From positions 53,836,684 to 53,900,683 of the forward strand of contig NC_087064.1 of assembly GCF_963678635.1 (NCBI RefSeq): 64,000 nt of DNA. The letters run 5' to 3'. The number at the start of each line of letters is the position of its first letter. Positions within the stretch are counted from its first letter, which is position 1. Positions 62,250 through 64,000 of this stretch are shown here, piece by piece. The DNA comes from Symsagittifera roscoffensis (Eukaryota; Xenacoelomorpha; Acoela; Convolutidae). Position numbers and translations under genes: made by a program. Below the pieces are notes generated by a model that was given only the letters and a program-made list of their open reading frames with translations, was not told the origin of the DNA and ran no database searches.

Positions 62250-63780
62250 CATAAGTATTAGAATGATGATTGCAAAATCCAGGGGTTAGGTTTTTTATTT
62301 CGTAAACGGTTAGTCTTTACAATTTTTGTGAGGTTATCCTAATCCTGGGGGATAGGTTGTCGAGTATTGACGAGTTGGAGAGAGGATATCAATTCGTTAG
62401 AATGATTTTGTTCTTTCTCAGTGGGTTAGTTTCATTTTAAGAAAAACTTACTTAATCTTACTTAGGGTTGTGATTTGTGATCGAGAGTTGGAGAATAGTA
62501 AATCAACCCACAAGGTTCAGGTATAGTTAAAACACAGGTCGATCGTTAAGTACTATTTTAAATCTTTTTAAATTTAAGGTTCATTGTAGCCTGGGTTGAC
62601 TAAGAGGAGAGGATCAAGCGAAGGATGAGTAACCGAATTTCTTCACGGTTCATCTTAATTGAAATGGGTAGTTATTCGAGAAATTTTAATTAGTCTTGGG
62701 TCGTTTGTAAAGTTTGGAGGGTGAATCGACGTTTGAAGTCGTCAGACACTTTGGTTAAGAGGTGAGAAGAAGAAAATTGTTCTAAGTGATCCAAGGAAAG
62801 CCTTGATGACCATGTTTTTTTTAAATGAATTCAAATTTATAATTAACTTAAAAACTATAAATCCAAAGACAGCCTAGATGCTCTGGTTTAAAGATAATTT
62901 AGGTCGTTTTTTAAGCAAGAATAGGCCTTGACAATATTCGGGTCAAAAGTGATTAAGAAAATGTCATAGTTTTAAGAAAAGATTTATTTAGAAGTAAAAA
63001 GCACAAATGATTTTAGTTTTTTGAGTGATTTTGGTTAAGTTTTAGATGAAGAAACAAATAAACATGAAAGGTGAATAGATGAGGATATGTGTTCTTGAGA
63101 CTTTACTAAAAAAACTAACTTTAAATTAACTTACTAACTAATTTTTTTTTCTAATTCTATTATTTTTGAATTTAAAAAAGTTTTGAAATTTTTGCAGGTT
63201 GTTGGAAATGAACAACATTTGTATCTTTTTATCAGTCTTTAATGGTTTATATGCTAAGGGTTGTACATCATTGGGATTTATATAGGTTGGAATCGAATCT
63301 TACTGCTCCAAGTAATTTATTTCATTTTAGTGAATGAAAATGTACTGCATTGATAATTTTGTAGAGAAGTAGTCGTTGCAGTCTGCTTTTTGTTTCACGA
63401 CGTAGAGGCTCGGTCCGTGATTTGGTTTTGACCTGGTGTAAGCTTGAATAGTCGTTGGTATAGATAAGACCTATTGAGCCGTGGAGGTAACTTTTCAAAA
63501 CTTCTTAACTTTTTTTATTATGTGTTTGGATCTTAGATTTTATGTCTTGTTTGAGTTTTCTAAATCTAGAGTTTTTGAGGTCCTCTTCGAGACTCTTGGT
63601 CGCACCAGATGATTTTATGTCCGGGGTGGCTCATAAAGTAATTTCAGTTAAGGTACACCGTCTGTTCGTCACGCTATCTTATTTTCGGCCGGATAGATGC
63701 GTGCAACTTCTTAGTGAACGTCTAAATAGATGTGTGTATACTATTATATGTGAGGCTAAATATCAAGAACTATTCTAGAG
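62250..63780. other. Strand-asymmetric (G+T-rich plus strand) segment, no gene recognised
   Basis: For about 1.5 kb the plus strand is visibly rich in G and T and poor in C (for example GAGGTTATCCTAATCCTGGG then GGATAGGTTGTCGAG). This differs from the symmetric AT-richness elsewhere. A-rich sense strands are common in retroelements, so a decayed minus-strand retroelement is possible. No domain could be read in either strand. The last 220 bases hold nothing further. Confidence 0.35.
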
Positions 63781-64000
63781 AAGAGCAACTGTTTGCTAAG
63801 TTATATTTATTCTGTTCTGTTGCTAAAACGATGAATATTATTTATAGATCATGATTTGTTAGTTAGAAAAATTTTGTAGAGATAGTTTTATCAATAATAT
63901 AACTGGATATAAATACAATTTTAAACTGGTTCCACAATGCACCAAACTCGAAGGTTTGTTCTGTGTAGCTGAAACATGCACTCGTCGGGTACAAAAGGTA

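Overview
The window is nuclear DNA from an animal. It is AT-rich, has two assembly gaps of exactly 200 N, spliceosomal GT-AG introns, no operons, and repeats over much of its length. The species cannot be named from the sequence. The only intact host gene I can support is on the minus strand: a rhodopsin-family (class A) GPCR in five coding exons (39288-39044, 17987-17784, 11426-11239, 10680-10520, 7005-6700). The exons join in frame into 367 codons with all seven helices. The DRY position carries NRY, and TM7 carries NPVIY. This points to the melatonin-receptor / Tre1-moody / GPR84 neighbourhood. A splice acceptor sits one base before the start codon, so the gene has either a 5'UTR intron or a trans-spliced leader.

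Layout. 1-6690: decayed satellite-like repeats, one gap, and the first copies of an abundant ~540-bp interspersed repeat (family A, with relative B). 6700-39288: the GPCR gene, 32.6 kb, nearly all intron; intron 1 alone is 21 kb. Intron 1 is a transposon graveyard. It holds family A/B copies singly, nested and in a four-copy head-to-tail array (29572-31115), a LINE fragment (22990-23285), and a well-delimited Mutator-like element with an 8-bp target duplication and a transposase fragment (23863-25174). 39300-50290: two elements with iterated subterminal motifs (40495-41418, 41934-42955), a decayed ~165-bp tandem array, a cluster of tRNA-like modules and a 422-bp tandem duplication. 50290-56715: a broken BEL/Pao LTR retrotransposon, with recognisable gag zinc knuckle, protease, RT, RNase H, integrase and DUF5641 blocks behind a 200-bp higher-order minisatellite. 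57115-64000: a complete hAT-type MITE with 8-bp duplication, a TA-flanked foldback (mariner-type) MITE with ~309-bp arms, more family A copies, and a strand-asymmetric tail without recognised genes.

The clearest new structure is family A/B. Its copies share a short inverted motif near each end (TGTTCCGACT / AGTCGGAACA), a 5' hairpin, a 3' hairpin just inside the terminus and a CpG-keeping internal hairpin. They form head-to-tail arrays, and filled/empty site pairs inside this window show insertion into runs of T/A without a visible target duplication. That architecture matches non-autonomous Helentron-type (rolling-circle) elements. The assignment is inference, because no Rep/helicase is present here.
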